Positions 54,570 to 63,107 of a stretch of 64,000 nucleotides of DNA are shown in pieces. The position numbers and the translations under genes were made by a program. Numbering within the stretch: position 1 is the stretch's first letter; each line of letters opens with the position of its first letter. Source of the stretch: Saprospiraceae bacterium (GTDB taxonomy: Bacteria; Bacteroidota; Bacteroidia; Chitinophagales; Saprospiraceae); assembly GCA_028285545.1 (NCBI GenBank), contig JANQPA010000024.1:1-64000 (forward strand), read 5' to 3'. The notes under the pieces are model-generated. The model ran no database searches. It had not been told where the DNA came from and worked only from the letters and a program-made list of their open reading frames with translations.

Positions 54570-55139
54570 ATGGATAATAATAAAATAATAAATTCTGCTT
54601 CTATAATAGGTAAAGGAATGATCATCCTTTGCCTATTATTTTTTTTATTCTTTTTGGTGATGGTTGCATATTGGCATTTTGACAAATCTGCCTTTGATTT
54701 GGTAAATGTATCGAGGGCCTTTGAAGCGGGTTTTGGTAGCAATGGGATACAATTTTATTTGAATGAAAATCAAAAACCCAGTAATGCAATCATTCTTAGT
54801 GAGATAAGCCCAATAATGGTTTACTGGCTCCTGCTAAGAACCTCTCTTTTCGTATTTCTTAGCATTAAAATGATTCAAAGTGCATTAAGAATTATTTCTT
54901 CCATGCAATCGCTTCAGACTTTTTATTTAGGCAATATTAAGCATCTAAGGTCGATAGGTTTGTTTGCCTTTTTTTCTTTTCTCCTAAGCATATTCAATTT
55001 TTACTATAGCCAGGGAGGATTCAACTTCCACTTTAAAACAGCGTTCGCCCCTCTGATTTTAGCAATTGCTTCTTATGTCCTGGCCGAAGTTTTTAGAGAA
55101 GGGGCCAAACTTGTTGAAGAGAAAAACCTGATCATATGA
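54570..55139 (+). CDS. DUF2975 membrane protein
   Basis: The 189-residue protein has four predicted membrane segments and the DUF2975 pattern (SLFVFLSIKMIQSALRIISS, then AEVFREGAKLVEEKNLI at the end). The family has unknown function and is nearly always next to a small YozG-like XRE regulator, as here (4-bp ATGA overlap). It may be a membrane sensor or the target of the CPBP protease encoded third in the operon. Confidence 0.88.
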   Translation: MDNNKIINSASIIGKGMIILCLLFFLFFLVMVAYWHFDKSAFDLVNVSRAFEAGFGSNGIQFYLNENQKPSNAIILSEISPIMVYWLLLRTSLFVFLSIKMIQSALRIISSMQSLQTFYLGNIKHLRSIGLFAFFSFLLSIFNFYYSQGGFNFHFKTAFAPLILAIASYVLAEVFREGAKLVEEKNLII

Positions 55140-55351
55140 GTATTATCGTGAACCTGGATGTGATGTTGGCCAAAAGAAAAATGAAATTGAAAGAACTATC
55201 CGAAGAGGTGGGCATCACCATCACCAATTTATCGATCCTGAAAACCGGCAAGGCCAAGGGGATCCGCTTTAATACCCTGGCAGCCATATGCAATGCATTA
55301 GATTGCCAGCCTGGTGATATTTTAGAATTTAGAAAAACAGAAGAATTATGA
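55136..55351 (+). CDS. XRE-family regulator, YozG-like
   Basis: The 71-residue protein is a single helix-turn-helix (IIVNLDVMLAKRKMKLKELSEEVGITITNLSILKTGKAKGIRFNTL region) of the HTH_26/YozG type. Both ends overlap neighbouring genes by 4 bp, so it is translationally coupled with the DUF2975 protein and the CPBP protease. The paired CGATAATTATTT sites before the operon are its probable operator. Confidence 0.9.
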   Translation: MSIIVNLDVMLAKRKMKLKELSEEVGITITNLSILKTGKAKGIRFNTLAAICNALDCQPGDILEFRKTEEL

Positions 55352-55971
55352 TTTTCCTAGATGGTCTTATTTCAGCAATACAACAAGTTTTGGGTTTTAG
55401 CCTAATTCCTTTTATCGTATATCTTATTATTAACAAGAAAGCAAAAGGTTTTTTTAATTACATAGGATTAAAAAAATCAAATAGAAAAGCTAATTTGTTA
55501 GCCCTTTTGCTTTGCTTGTTAGTGGTTATACCTTTTATTATTCTTTGGTTTTTAGCTCCCGAATTCAAAGCGATTATGACCCATCCAAAAAGTGTAACCG
55601 GAGGTTTTCGGGCCATGGGATTTAGCCTACAGACTCAATTGTTGGTCATTGTCATGGCTTTACTCAAAACTTCTCTTTCAGAAGAAATTTTATTTCGAGG
55701 CTTTATTGCTAAGCGTTTGATCGCCTGGTTGGGTTTTCAGGCCGGAAATATTATCCAGGCGGTAATATTTGGCGCCATCCACACCTTGTTGTTTTTAACT
55801 ATTAGTGATAATGTTCTATTTTTAACAACCATCTTCATTTTTCCTGCCCTAAGTGCCTACCTTAAGGTTTACCTCAATGAAAAACTGGCTAATGGCAGTA
55901 TTATTCCCGGTTGGATTGCTCATGGTGTTGGAAATCTCATTTCATATACTGTTTTCGGCTTTCTTTTATGA
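55348..55971 (+). CDS. CPBP-family intramembrane glutamic protease
   Basis: The 207-residue membrane protein has the Abi/CPBP (Rce1-like) catalytic pattern: Glu112-Glu113-x3-Arg117 in SEEILFRGF, His145 in FGAIHTLLF, and His192/Asn196 in IAHGVGN. Members cut prenylated proteins or bacteriocin-type peptides inside the membrane, and some give self-immunity. Its coupling to the DUF2975 membrane protein and XRE regulator suggests a membrane-signalling or immunity module. Confidence 0.9.
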   Translation: MIFLDGLISAIQQVLGFSLIPFIVYLIINKKAKGFFNYIGLKKSNRKANLLALLLCLLVVIPFIILWFLAPEFKAIMTHPKSVTGGFRAMGFSLQTQLLVIVMALLKTSLSEEILFRGFIAKRLIAWLGFQAGNIIQAVIFGAIHTLLFLTISDNVLFLTTIFIFPALSAYLKVYLNEKLANGSIIPGWIAHGVGNLISYTVFGFLL

Positions 55972-56059
55972 TGCTCTAATTGGAAATAATAACATCGTTG
56001 TTTAAATTGGACGTGACTTATGCAAACCAACTTTTTCACGTCTTTAAAAAACAATCTGC

Positions 56060-59000
56060 ATGAAAAATCTTTTTCCAGGGATTTTTTTATTTCTGTTTAT
56101 TATTATTTTTTCCAATACTTCTTTAGAAGCACAGGAAACTCGTCTATTACGACAACCCAATATAAGTGCTGATCATATTACCTTTGTTTACGGAGGGGAC
56201 ATCTGGATTGCCAATCTTGATGGAAAGCAAGCAAAAAGAATAACAAGTACAGCAGCAGTTGAAGGAAATCCACATTTTTCTCCGGATGGCAATTGGATTG
56301 CATTCAATTCTAATCGATCAGGATCTAATGCTGTTTATATTGTTCCAAAAGAGGGAGGAACTCCTAAGCGGCTTACCTGGCATCCCTCCTCCGCCAACGT
56401 TAGAGGATGGACTCCTGACGGCCAGCACATTTTATATGCTTCCTCCAGAGAGTCAGCTCCTACTTCTTTCAATCGTCTTTGGACTGTACCAGTGAAAGGA
56501 GGTCCCTCCTCCAGATTGACTGCTCAATGGAGTTTTGATGGCTCGTTCTCTGCTGATGGAAAAAAAATAGCCCTCGATAAGATGAGCCGTTGGGATGTAG
56601 AATGGAGAGCCTATAGAGGCGGACAAAATACTCCACTGATAATTCTCAATTTGGAAGATCAGAGTGAAACATTGATTCCCAATGATCGGACCACCGATAT
56701 TCAACCCATCTGGCTTGGAGATAACATTTATTTCCTTTCCGATAGAGATTGGACTATGAATGTATGGTCTTATTCTACTGGTTCTGGAGAACTAAAAAAA
56801 TTGACCAGATTTAAAAATAAAGATGTAAAATGGCTAAGTAGTGGAAATGGACAGCTCATCATCGAACAAGATGGTTACCTCCATTTGCTCAATCCTTCCA
56901 ATGGCCGCACTACCAAACTAGACATTAACCTGACTGGGGATTTCCCATGGGCAGAAACAGGATGGGAAGATGTTAGCAGCAGGGCTAGATCTGTTTCATT
57001 GTCTCCAACAGGAAAAAGAGCCTTAATGGAGGCTAGGGGAGAAATATTTACGGTTCCCACCGAATTCGGTGATGCCAGAAATATCACCCAAAGTTCAGGT
57101 TCTGCCGACAGAGCTCCTATTTGGTCACCAAAAGGAGATCAGGTGGCCTGGTTTTCTGATGCCGATGGAAAAGGTTATGCCCTATATTTGGCTGAACAGG
57201 ATGGCCTTTCAAAACCTAAGACAATAAGTATTGGTGAATCAAAAATGGCCTGGAACCCTGCCTGGTCTCCTGATGGAGAATATATAGCCTTTGTAGATGA
57301 CGATGTAAGAATCAGGGTAATAGAATTATCTACGGGAAGCATAAGTACGGCAGATGTCGGTGGAAACAACTTAGATCGAGGCAGGACTGGTCTGTCCTGG
57401 TCTCCTGATTCTAAAAAATTGGCCTATACCAAATCTGGAACAAATAATTTCAGGAAAATTATGGTTTGGAATAGAGACAGTAAGGAATTGGGACAATTGA
57501 CTAATCCTTTTGCGGATGCTTTCGCCCCTTCCTGGGACCGAGACGGTAAACATTTTTATTTTTTAGCAAGTACCGATCTGGCACTAGGCTCTGGCTGGGC
57601 TAATACCAGTTCAATTGCTGCCGACCCTAGTTATGCAGCATATGTTATTGTATTGAAAAAAGGAGAAACCTCCCCTTTTATTCCAAGGAGTGACGAAGAA
57701 GAAGTAAAAGAAGAAAAGAAAGAAGAAGAGGAAGCCGATAAAAAGGAAGAAGAGCCTGCGGAAGAAGAAAATGAGGAAGAAAATGAGGAAGATGTTAGTG
57801 GTATCGATTTTGATAAAATAGAGCGCAGAACCATTGCCCTCCCCTTACCTACCGCTAATTATGTTACCACTGAAACAGGACCGAAAGGTTCTTTTTTCCT
57901 GGCAGAACGAAAACCTGGTTCTCGTGGAGTGGTGCTTCATAAATTCAGTCTTAAAGAAAGAAAGGCCAGCGAATTTATGACAGGGGTTCGTCAATTTTCT
58001 TCATCAGCTGATGGTAAAAAAATATTATTACAAACCAATGCTGGTTGGCAGGTAGCCAATGCAGCTGGAAAAAGTGGTAAAGGGGCTAAGCGCTTTTCTG
58101 TAAAACTAGATATGAAACTCAACCGAATGGAAGAGTGGCAACAGATCTTTGAGGAAGCCTGGAGATATGAAAAAGATTATTTCTATGATCCCAATATTCA
58201 TGGTCGAGACTGGCAGGAAGTTTATAACAAATATGCTCCTTTAGTACCCTTTGTACGCCACAGAAGCGATTTAAATTACATTCTGGATCAAGTGAATGGA
58301 GAACTTTCTGTTGGACATAGCTTTGTTTTCGGAGGGGACTTTCCAAGGGTAGATCGTTCACAAGTAGGCTTATTGGGTGCAAATTTGGTGTTAAATAATA
58401 ATCGATGGCAAATACAAAGAATCTATACCACGGAAAGCTGGAACCCTAACCTCTCTAGTCCATTGGATCGCCCTGGAATGAAAGTGGAAGAGGGATACTA
58501 TTTGGTAGGGATAAATGGTAAAGAGCTAAGGGCAGACCAGGACCCCTACGAATTATTGGATGGAACCCGAGGCAAACAAACATTACTGCACCTTAATGAT
58601 CAGCCTGCATTTGCAGAATCGTGGACGGAAACGGTTGAGCCCATCAGTAGTGAAAATGCTCTTCGTCAAAGGGCTTGGGTAGAAGATAATCGCCGATTAG
58701 TTGATAAACTTTCTGATGGGAAGCTAGCCTATATTTGGGTGCCCAATACCGGAGGCGGAGGCTTTGTATCTTTTAACCGATACTTCTTTGCTCAGCAAGA
58801 TAAAGAAGGAGCGGTAATTGATGAACGTTTTAATGGTGGCGGAAATCTGGATGATTATATGGTAGATTTGATGACCCGTTCTCTTCGAGCAGCTATTACT
58901 AACGAAGTTCCAAATGGTGCTCCATTTAGATTGCCAGCGGGAATTTTGGGGCCTAAAGTATTATTGGTAAACGAATTGGCTGGCTCTGGAGGAGATTTCT

Positions 59001-59338
59001 TTCCCTGGGTCTTCCGACAGCAAAAAGCTGGCCCTCTTATTGGTGCCCGTACCTGGGGAGGCCTGGTAAAATCTTCTGTTCATTACGCTCTGGTGGATGG
59101 AGGAGCACTTACAGCACCCGACAATGCTGTATTCGATCCAATCAATAATAAATATATTGCCGAAAATGAAGGAGTTGCTCCCGATATTGCTGTTCGGCAA
59201 GATGCCAAATCTCTTTCTGAAGGTCGTGACCCTCAACTAGAGAAAGCTGTGGAAGAGGCACTGCGTTTGTTAAAGGAACAAAAAACGCCGACTGTTAATC
59301 CACCTAAATATAATACACCTGCTAAACAGAAGAAGTAG
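56060..59338 (+). CDS. Tricorn-like protease with WD40-type propeller
   Basis: The 1,092-residue protein has a signal peptide ending at SLEAQE, PD40-type beta-propeller repeats (about 30-520, repeated FSPDGNWIAFNS and WSPDGEYIAF units), an acidic low-complexity linker (about 545-575, mainly E and K), a mixed region, and an S41-type catalytic domain with His753 in VGHSFVFGGD and Ser976 in ELAGSGGDFFP. This layout follows archaeal tricorn protease, here with a secreted version. It is expected to trim peptides outside the cytoplasm. The linker is longer and more acidic than usual. Single-gene unit. Confidence 0.92.
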   Translation: MKNLFPGIFLFLFIIIFSNTSLEAQETRLLRQPNISADHITFVYGGDIWIANLDGKQAKRITSTAAVEGNPHFSPDGNWIAFNSNRSGSNAVYIVPKEGGTPKRLTWHPSSANVRGWTPDGQHILYASSRESAPTSFNRLWTVPVKGGPSSRLTAQWSFDGSFSADGKKIALDKMSRWDVEWRAYRGGQNTPLIILNLEDQSETLIPNDRTTDIQPIWLGDNIYFLSDRDWTMNVWSYSTGSGELKKLTRFKNKDVKWLSSGNGQLIIEQDGYLHLLNPSNGRTTKLDINLTGDFPWAETGWEDVSSRARSVSLSPTGKRALMEARGEIFTVPTEFGDARNITQSSGSADRAPIWSPKGDQVAWFSDADGKGYALYLAEQDGLSKPKTISIGESKMAWNPAWSPDGEYIAFVDDDVRIRVIELSTGSISTADVGGNNLDRGRTGLSWSPDSKKLAYTKSGTNNFRKIMVWNRDSKELGQLTNPFADAFAPSWDRDGKHFYFLASTDLALGSGWANTSSIAADPSYAAYVIVLKKGETSPFIPRSDEEEVKEEKKEEEEADKKEEEPAEEENEEENEEDVSGIDFDKIERRTIALPLPTANYVTTETGPKGSFFLAERKPGSRGVVLHKFSLKERKASEFMTGVRQFSSSADGKKILLQTNAGWQVANAAGKSGKGAKRFSVKLDMKLNRMEEWQQIFEEAWRYEKDYFYDPNIHGRDWQEVYNKYAPLVPFVRHRSDLNYILDQVNGELSVGHSFVFGGDFPRVDRSQVGLLGANLVLNNNRWQIQRIYTTESWNPNLSSPLDRPGMKVEEGYYLVGINGKELRADQDPYELLDGTRGKQTLLHLNDQPAFAESWTETVEPISSENALRQRAWVEDNRRLVDKLSDGKLAYIWVPNTGGGGFVSFNRYFFAQQDKEGAVIDERFNGGGNLDDYMVDLMTRSLRAAITNEVPNGAPFRLPAGILGPKVLLVNELAGSGGDFFPWVFRQQKAGPLIGARTWGGLVKSSVHYALVDGGALTAPDNAVFDPINNKYIAENEGVAPDIAVRQDAKSLSEGRDPQLEKAVEEALRLLKEQKTPTVNPPKYNTPAKQKK

Positions 59339-59341
59339 TAA

Positions 59342-59468
59342 AATAGAAGTAAGCCCTTCGGGCGAAGTATGTAGAAGTAAATTGTTTGTTCTTAAAACAA
59401 TTTACTTCTAATTACTTCATCCGCCTCAGGTGGATATACTTCGCCCAAAGGGCATACTTCAATTCTAC
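59342..59468. repeat. Long foldback repeat with a palindrome inserted in one arm
   Basis: The inner arms TAGAAGTAAATTGTTT and AAAACAATTTACTTCTA pair, and the outer arms GAAGTAAGCCCTTCGGGCGAAG and CTTCGCCCAAAGGGCATACTTC pair with few mismatches. The right arm has about 25 extra bases holding TCCGCC-TCA-GGTGGA, a small palindrome of its own. The element follows the tricorn-like gene and could end its transcription. Confidence 0.6.
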
Positions 59469-59622
59469 CTTCAAAACATCCTTCCTTCCATTCTCCATTT
59501 ACAGTCTCCAATAAATAAAAAAAGTTATTCTAATTTTTTTTGAACTTAAGTGTCAGGAAAAATTACCCTATCCGTATTTATAGGCAAACACTAATTCCAA
59601 ACCATATTATGGAAATGCATAA

Positions 59623-60114
59623 ATGAACATCCAACTTTTTCAACAACAAATTACGCGACTAACAGATCCGCTCTTTCGCTTCGCTCTTTGGCGTTTGGGC
59701 CGAAGAGAGGAGGCGGAAGATGCAGTCCAGGATACCTTTTTGCGCATATGGGAAATGAGAGACAGTTTATCGAAATATGATCGCCTGGATTATCTGGCCT
59801 TTCGAATCCTTAGGAACTTATGTATTGATCGAGCAAGGAAGCGCAAATTGGATATAAAGGATTGGCCAAAAAACCTGGATTTAGCCACTGACTTACAAAG
59901 TCCACATAGAAAAATTGAATTAAGAGAAGAGCTTATGGCTGTAGAAAAAGCAGCAAGAGCATTGCCAGAGCAGCAAAAGACCATTTTGTTTTTGAGAAAT
60001 ATTGAAGGTTACAGCACAAAAGAAGTAGCGGAGATGCTGGAAATGAAAGTGAATACAGTAGAGGTCAAACTTTCCAGAGCAAGGAAAGGATTAAGAAAGA
60101 TTTTAAAAAGATAG
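59623..60114 (+). CDS. ECF sigma factor
   Basis: The 163-residue protein has region 2 (EAEDAVQDTFLRIWEMRDSL and RLDYLAFRILRNLCIDRARKR) and region 4 (LPEQQKTILFLRNIEGYSTKEVAEMLEMKVNTVEVKLSRA). It leads a three-gene unit with an anti-sigma-like membrane protein (12 bp later) and a DUF4097-like protein. A GTGTCAGG word lies about 70 bp upstream and may be an ECF-type promoter part. Confidence 0.9.
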   Translation: MNIQLFQQQITRLTDPLFRFALWRLGRREEAEDAVQDTFLRIWEMRDSLSKYDRLDYLAFRILRNLCIDRARKRKLDIKDWPKNLDLATDLQSPHRKIELREELMAVEKAARALPEQQKTILFLRNIEGYSTKEVAEMLEMKVNTVEVKLSRARKGLRKILKR

Positions 60115-60126
60115 AACCAAAAAGCC

Positions 60127-60888
60127 ATGGAAAAACACATCATAAACTTAATCGAAAAATATTATGCCGGGCAGACCAGCCCCGAAGAAGAGTCACAACT
60201 TATTCAATTTTTTAGTAAAGAGGAAGACCTGGGGAATTTGGAAGAATACCGTGCAGAGTTTATCCAGTCTGATTCTTGGCAAACAGTAGAAGCTTCTGAG
60301 GATTTTAAGGCCAGGCTTTTGCAACAATTTTCGGAGCCACAAAAACCAAAAGGAAGTCATTTAATAATCAATAGGAACTGGCTAAGCATAGCTGCTGGAG
60401 TTCTTCTTCTCATTACCGGCTTTTTATTGGGAAGAACTTCACCTAATTCTTCTACAAGTCCGAACGATGAATTGCTTGCCCTTCAAACGGAGGTACAATC
60501 TCTTAGAACGATGATGATCGTTTCACTTTTTGAACAGCCACGCGCCAGTGACCGCATTAAGGCAGTCAGAATGGCAGAGTCCTTAGAAAACCCTGTTGAA
60601 GAAGCCATTGGCGTTTTAATCAATGCCATTAATGAAGACCCAAACACCAATGTACGACTCGCTTCTATTAAAGCTTTATCAGCTTTCAGAGGAGTACCAG
60701 AAGTTCAAAAGGCCTTGTTATCGGCAATTTCTAATCAAGATTCCCCAATCGTACAGATTGAATTATTGCGCAGTATAAAGAAATACAATGGACAAGAAAA
60801 AGAGCCTATTTTACTGGAATTATTAGATCAAAATGACCTGGACGAACAAGTGAAGGAGTATATTCAACAAATACTAAAATCAATTTAA
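60127..60888 (+). CDS. Anti-sigma-like membrane protein with HEAT repeats
   Basis: The 253-residue protein has a zinc-less anti-sigma-type N-terminus (LIEKYYAGQTSPEEESQLIQF, 1-80), one membrane helix (SIAAGVLLLITGFLLG) and a periplasmic HEAT-repeat domain (about 140-253, repeated VRLASIKALSAF and IVQIELLRSIKKY units). The HEAT part is unusual; most anti-sigma sensor domains in the phylum are FecR-type. It probably holds the sigma factor encoded upstream until a signal is bound by the HEAT domain. It is followed after 2 bp by the DUF4097-like gene. Confidence 0.85.
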   Translation: MEKHIINLIEKYYAGQTSPEEESQLIQFFSKEEDLGNLEEYRAEFIQSDSWQTVEASEDFKARLLQQFSEPQKPKGSHLIINRNWLSIAAGVLLLITGFLLGRTSPNSSTSPNDELLALQTEVQSLRTMMIVSLFEQPRASDRIKAVRMAESLENPVEEAIGVLINAINEDPNTNVRLASIKALSAFRGVPEVQKALLSAISNQDSPIVQIELLRSIKKYNGQEKEPILLELLDQNDLDEQVKEYIQQILKSI

Positions 60889-60890
60889 TC

Positions 60891-61646
60891 ATGAAAAACC
60901 AACATATAATTTCTATTATTTTAATTTTTTTCGGTTTGGGAGTGTTGAATGCCCAAGAACAACCCTATACTATTCCTTTGAGCAACCCTGGACAGCCTGG
61001 GAGTCTTGAAATAGACGTTTATAATCCTTCTATTACCATAACTGGCCACTCCGGAAATGAAGTAGAACTTTTTATGAATGATAAAAGAGTAAAGACGGGG
61101 AGACAAATTAGCGGACCTGATTTTTTATACAATATTGTCGAAAAGGATAACAACATAAGTATTACAAAAAGAGGAGGAAGTTCACCAAGAATAAGAGGAT
61201 TGACAATAGAATTAAAAGTCCCTCATAATTTTGACCTAAAGGTTTATACTTACTTTGGTCCTTTTATCAACATTTCCGGAATAACTGGGGAAATAGAAGT
61301 AGAAGGATATTTTACAGATGTTCAACTGGAAAACCTACAATCCAATGTGATCGCTAGTACCAATCAAGGCAAGTTGTCTGCAAAATTTGATCGTGTTACT
61401 GAAGATCATATTATTTTCATCAGTAATTATAAAGGTGCTTTAGAGGTCAGCTTTCCTTCCAATACTAAAGCTACGCTGTTAATGGATAATCATTTTGGAA
61501 AATTTAAGAGCGATTTTAAACTAGGATTAGATACTCGTCCAGACAAAAAAGATGAAGATGAATTCATTTGGAGAACCATTAATGGAGGAGGGACCGAAAT
61601 AAAACTGGTGAATTATTACAAAGACATCTTCATCTATTCTCATTAA
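60891..61646 (+). CDS. Secreted DUF4097-like beta-helix protein
   Basis: The 251-residue protein has a signal peptide ending at GVLNAQEQ and successive short beta strands without cysteine, matching DUF4097/adhesin-head-like proteins (SLEIDVYNPSITITGHSGNEV opening, then LKVYTYFGPFINISGI). It is the last gene of the sigma/anti-sigma unit, 2 bp after the anti-sigma gene, so it is probably made under the same signal and may be the periplasmic partner. Function unknown. Confidence 0.8.
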   Translation: MKNQHIISIILIFFGLGVLNAQEQPYTIPLSNPGQPGSLEIDVYNPSITITGHSGNEVELFMNDKRVKTGRQISGPDFLYNIVEKDNNISITKRGGSSPRIRGLTIELKVPHNFDLKVYTYFGPFINISGITGEIEVEGYFTDVQLENLQSNVIASTNQGKLSAKFDRVTEDHIIFISNYKGALEVSFPSNTKATLLMDNHFGKFKSDFKLGLDTRPDKKDEDEFIWRTINGGGTEIKLVNYYKDIFIYSH

Positions 61647-61722
61647 ACCCTGATTTACCTCGTCTCTGGCCGGCCGGCTGAATAATTAACATAAAGACCA
61701 GAATTTTTCAATAAAAATGTGT

Positions 61723-61737
61723 GACTCCGAAGGAGTC
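61723..61737. repeat. Palindrome GACTCC-GAA-GGAGTC
   Basis: A perfect 6-bp stem with a GAA loop, in the 127-bp gap before the next gene. It resembles widespread intergenic palindromes in this phylum. It also could cap the leader of the downstream transcript. Confidence 0.45.
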
Positions 61738-61773
61738 CTGGAAATCTATTGCTTATTCTAAAACTTAATAATC

Positions 61774-63021
61774 ATGAAAAATTTATTGTTTCTTTCCATG
61801 TTCACTTTGCTAGTTTTTACTTTGGAGGCCCAAGATACCCTCACAGCAGAAAACCTTCGCCCCTATACCTATCTTTTTGCCTTATCTCAGGGAAAGATGA
61901 ATGGGGATGGTGCATCTATATGGAAGCAGATTGTAGTAGAATCAGATTTCGTTTTGCTTGGAGAAAAACATCAATCTTCACAATTGGGACATTTGACCTC
62001 CGCTTTACTTCCAATATTAGCTGAATCGGGATTTCAAAATTTTGCTGTGGAAGTAGGCCCCAATGCTGCTGAAAAGCTGGAAAAATTGGCCAGCCCAACA
62101 ACATCTACCCAGGCTCAAATGAAGGCTTTTACTAAAAAATATGCCAATAAGACTTTTTTTAAAATGCCCATCAATTTTTTTCATGGACATGAAGATGCTG
62201 CTTTCCTTCAAAAGGCAAGGGAATTAAATTTCGACCTTTGGGGACTGGACCAGGAACTCTATTATTCGGTTGAATTTTTATTAGATGATCTTTTGGAGTA
62301 TAAAAAGAATAGTGCTGATTATAAAAAAATAAGAAGGCTTCATTCAAAGGCCATGAAGCGTTACAAATGGTTAAATTTAAAAGAAGATCTGAATAAAAAG
62401 GTCCAACGGAATTGCCTGTTACTCGAGGATGAGGAAATCAATAATTTTTTTGGAGCCTTTGCTGCTAAGGACGAATTTGCTCAAAATATAATCGTAGCGC
62501 TGAAAAAAAGCTGGCAAATCTACTGCGATAATGAACAGCGAAAATATAAAAGGGCAAATCGTGTCCGAGCTGAATATATGAAAGAGCGATTCCTTGCGAA
62601 TTATAAAAAGGCAGAAAACAGAGGAAGCTTTCCTAAAGTATTCCTAAAAATGGGTGATCTTCATTTAACAAGCGGAACCACTTCATTGGGTGTTGATGAC
62701 ATTGGAAGTTATGTTTTTGATCTGGCAAAGGAGAAAAATTTAAAAGCCACAAATATTCGTCATATCCGTCGTTTTTATAAATCCAAAAATAAGTTGATAG
62801 ATTATCCCAATAGCAATATAGAGTGGGTTAAATATTGGCGTCCATTTGTAGAAGTGGGGGAAAGGGATAAGTGGGTTATCATCGATTTACGCCCATTTAG
62901 AGATCCCCTGGCCAAAGGAGAATTGAAAACTACAGAGTGGACAGCCTACGATATTAATCATTATGATTTTATATTAATTTCTCCAGAAGATACTAGGGTA
63001 AGGCCATTATGGAAAAATTAA
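61774..63021 (+). CDS. EreA/ChaN-like secreted protein
   Basis: The 415-residue protein has a signal peptide ending at TLEAQD and motifs of the erythromycin esterase/ChaN/TIKI clan: Gly63-Glu-Lys-His66 in LLGEKHQSSQ with His73 nearby, FAVEVGPNAAEKL (about 98), and KMGDLHLTSG near 290. ChaN-like members bind haem and EreA hydrolyses lactones, so iron or ester chemistry is possible. It lies in a single-gene unit. The family is clear by motif order but the function is not. Confidence 0.8.
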   Translation: MKNLLFLSMFTLLVFTLEAQDTLTAENLRPYTYLFALSQGKMNGDGASIWKQIVVESDFVLLGEKHQSSQLGHLTSALLPILAESGFQNFAVEVGPNAAEKLEKLASPTTSTQAQMKAFTKKYANKTFFKMPINFFHGHEDAAFLQKARELNFDLWGLDQELYYSVEFLLDDLLEYKKNSADYKKIRRLHSKAMKRYKWLNLKEDLNKKVQRNCLLLEDEEINNFFGAFAAKDEFAQNIIVALKKSWQIYCDNEQRKYKRANRVRAEYMKERFLANYKKAENRGSFPKVFLKMGDLHLTSGTTSLGVDDIGSYVFDLAKEKNLKATNIRHIRRFYKSKNKLIDYPNSNIEWVKYWRPFVEVGERDKWVIIDLRPFRDPLAKGELKTTEWTAYDINHYDFILISPEDTRVRPLWKN

Positions 63022-63033
63022 GAACTTTGTTTT

Positions 63034-63084
63034 AAATTGGATTTGGAGAAAATGATGAAATTTTCCTTTTCTCCAAATCCAATT
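63034..63084 (+). terminator. Terminator hairpin after the EreA/ChaN-like gene
   Basis: AAATTGGATTTGGAGAAAA pairs with TTTTCTCCAAATCCAATTT around a short loop and is followed by a T-rich run. Confidence 0.85.
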
Positions 63085-63107
63085 TTATTAAAATATAGTT
63101 ACGGTGC

